NCBI GenBank assembly: GCA_937892095.1
Contig: CALAVC010000029.1
Coordinates: 1 to 6,548 of the forward strand
Direction: 5' to 3'
Source: an uncultured Bacteroidales bacterium
GTDB lineage: Bacteria; Bacteroidota; Bacteroidia; Bacteroidales; Marinilabiliaceae
Length of the DNA stretch: 6,548 nt
The notes beneath the pieces were generated by a model. That model was not told the DNA's origin. It ran no database searches and worked only from the letters and a program-made list of their open reading frames with translations. The position numbers and the translations under genes were made by a program. This document shows positions 6,501-6,548 of this stretch, in pieces. The number at the start of each line of letters is the position of its first letter. Position 1 is the stretch's first letter.

Positions 6501-6535
6501 CGCTCCATGCGGTTCTCTCTTATGGCATCGTCTAT
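3518..6535 (-). CDS. very large phage protein, C-terminal part; polyvalent/inner-virion type
   Basis: The minus frame is open for 1005 codons plus the stop at 3520-3518 and is cut by adapter at 6536. The first internal ATG (6508) gives 996 residues, but the nine codons upstream read on (IDDAIRENR) with no stop and no Shine-Dalgarno, so the natural start is probably off the contig. Residues below count from that ATG. The N-terminal 60 are charged and helical. NYFPIVR at 249-255, preceded by MFGAPMAAIE, resembles the conserved Asn-Tyr-(Phe/Val)-Pro segment of large phage polyvalent proteins. TITGSIIKR follows at 278-286, and GAIAFRFNTALKQLLSLPAFW at about 387-407 is a hydrophobic helical core. 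One strongly hydrophobic stretch lies at 617-644. The C-terminal 150 are charged coiled-coil-like helices. I see no catalytic motif. Such proteins often carry enzymatic modules upstream and may be injected with the DNA; here that role is inferred. It runs convergently to the terminase side. Confidence 0.7.
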   Translation of the reverse strand: MDDAIRENRMERVSAYSDFMSDVAGDVKASRERAAAWRAEQLKRVNEIHHNANSDLQGIDPKSQTKEKKFVPLFNPKNDLVRGLFMPLATFEKFMRYFGRRFHNGEGYLFDRYVRGMIDCIDKEWRSKRAAHEELDAKVNELFGKKAKRWSDLYKVERNKKHPGIPVEYWDNGERVRESLSQGEALSLYVWSKQKDAEAGLRRMGISEEDMETLKGQLNPKFIELADWVVSDFLPKRREYYNEVHERMFGAPMAAIENYFPIVRNSRDVEKPTDVTERDMSSANASTITGSIIKRVRTAAALDIHTDFFDHLLKHLDDMEHFAAWAEFNRDLNTLRNYKRFKNRVMNMNSFEFGAGKDLWRAFDNCCAIVAGVYEGNAKSKLDKITLNINKGFTGGAIAFRFNTALKQLLSLPAFWSDASADQLLLYQTNPVGNFVAWKWAMENLPGFSKRWQSRQVGDTRLMDTDMDWKLWRNKYMKYINRGGMLANAFVDAVTVASGAKAVYETKKRRYKNIGYTDEQAERKALQDAAISYNGSQQSSESGFVSEMQVDRTFLNNMLTIFRNSPFSYGRKMTTGLRELKKRLRPGYKSDFIEAEAKKMEREGIPEDNARKAARRLYRFGGSHSLFDIFNYCYLLSFLWTVVGGSGWYLLFGEDDEKKEEIIKDGTRRLWFSPLEGFTGGNTISEKGGLLLKYASDEDGAEKALQDFVNWSWFTTPMEAETDNFLRDVRFDEQKAMWDVLSLAIQANLGFKPETFTDGLTAIVDYCDGDPETSKEALLCWMRVMQVPQSQTDKVYIDELGMTAKDAQKLNAMEMADRYAKYKRRKNDPLSYIAHSDDDDMIFEKYRKRFLDDMRERMMKMDDEQLGWNFENPNDSERRKAVGKVYAKRHDINVQSTPWATPGSNLKPETKRAYLKYQSNQIWEDLAEDTMLETMIQQAKNRSDEDTYKELMKAKKELTEIKRGKHTKTIDINGLGEGSAEEDKAIMEKLRARRKEILQEYGIIQ

Positions 6536-6548
6536 AGATCGGAAGAGC
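6536..6548 (+). other. Illumina universal adapter stem (contamination)
   Basis: AGATCGGAAGAGC is identical over 13 of 13 bases to the start of the standard Illumina TruSeq adapter. It occupies exactly the contig end, where read-through adapter would be assembled. These bases are artefactual and should be trimmed; biological sequence ends at about 6535. Confidence 0.95.

Noticed and set aside
6506..6508. ATG at 6508 as the true start of the giant gene
   Set aside because: The frame continues open upstream to the adapter with plausible helical sequence and no Shine-Dalgarno or stop, so it is more likely an internal methionine.

Overview
The window looks like a metagenomic contig made of two unrelated pieces, with sequencing adapter at its right end. 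Positions 1 to about 1885-1905 look like the chromosome of a GC-rich gut Clostridia/Ruminococcaceae-type Firmicute. They hold most of a methionyl-tRNA synthetase gene (minus strand), a 213-bp divergent intergenic region with a textbook sigma-70 promoter and a strong Shine-Dalgarno, and the first ~31-36 codons of a membrane protein resembling an acyltransferase-3-type enzyme. From about 1885-1905 to 6535 the sequence looks like a Bacteroidales (Bacteroides/Prevotella-type) prophage or phage. The reasons are a headless terminase large subunit, gene starts without Shine-Dalgarno, AT-rich intergenic repeats of the CATTATGCATTA type, and phage proteins of a style I associate with Bacteroidales. The last 13 bases (6536-6548) exactly match the Illumina universal adapter stem.

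Layout: metG (1-1580, minus, 3' end off the window); divergent regulatory region (1581-1793); an in-frame fused ORF (1794-3038, plus) whose first ~31-36 codons look bacterial and whose remainder is the C-terminal part of a terminase large subunit; a 115-aa basic phage protein (3094-3441, plus); a short convergent intergenic region with a GC-rich hairpin (3442-3517); and a phage protein of at least 1006 residues (3518-6535, minus), open at its 5' end where the adapter begins.

Functionally, metG is housekeeping (charging of tRNA-Met and initiator tRNA). The phage genes belong to virion assembly: the terminase cuts and packages DNA, and the giant helical protein resembles the C-terminal portion of large phage polyvalent or inner-virion proteins. 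I do not see a new defence or regulatory system. The most important observation is that the apparent 414-aa gene at 1794-3038 is probably an assembly chimera made at a shared Phe-His-Ser-Glu-Tyr coding stretch, and should not be treated as a real gene without read-level support. No tRNA, rRNA, CRISPR array or insertion sequence was recognised.
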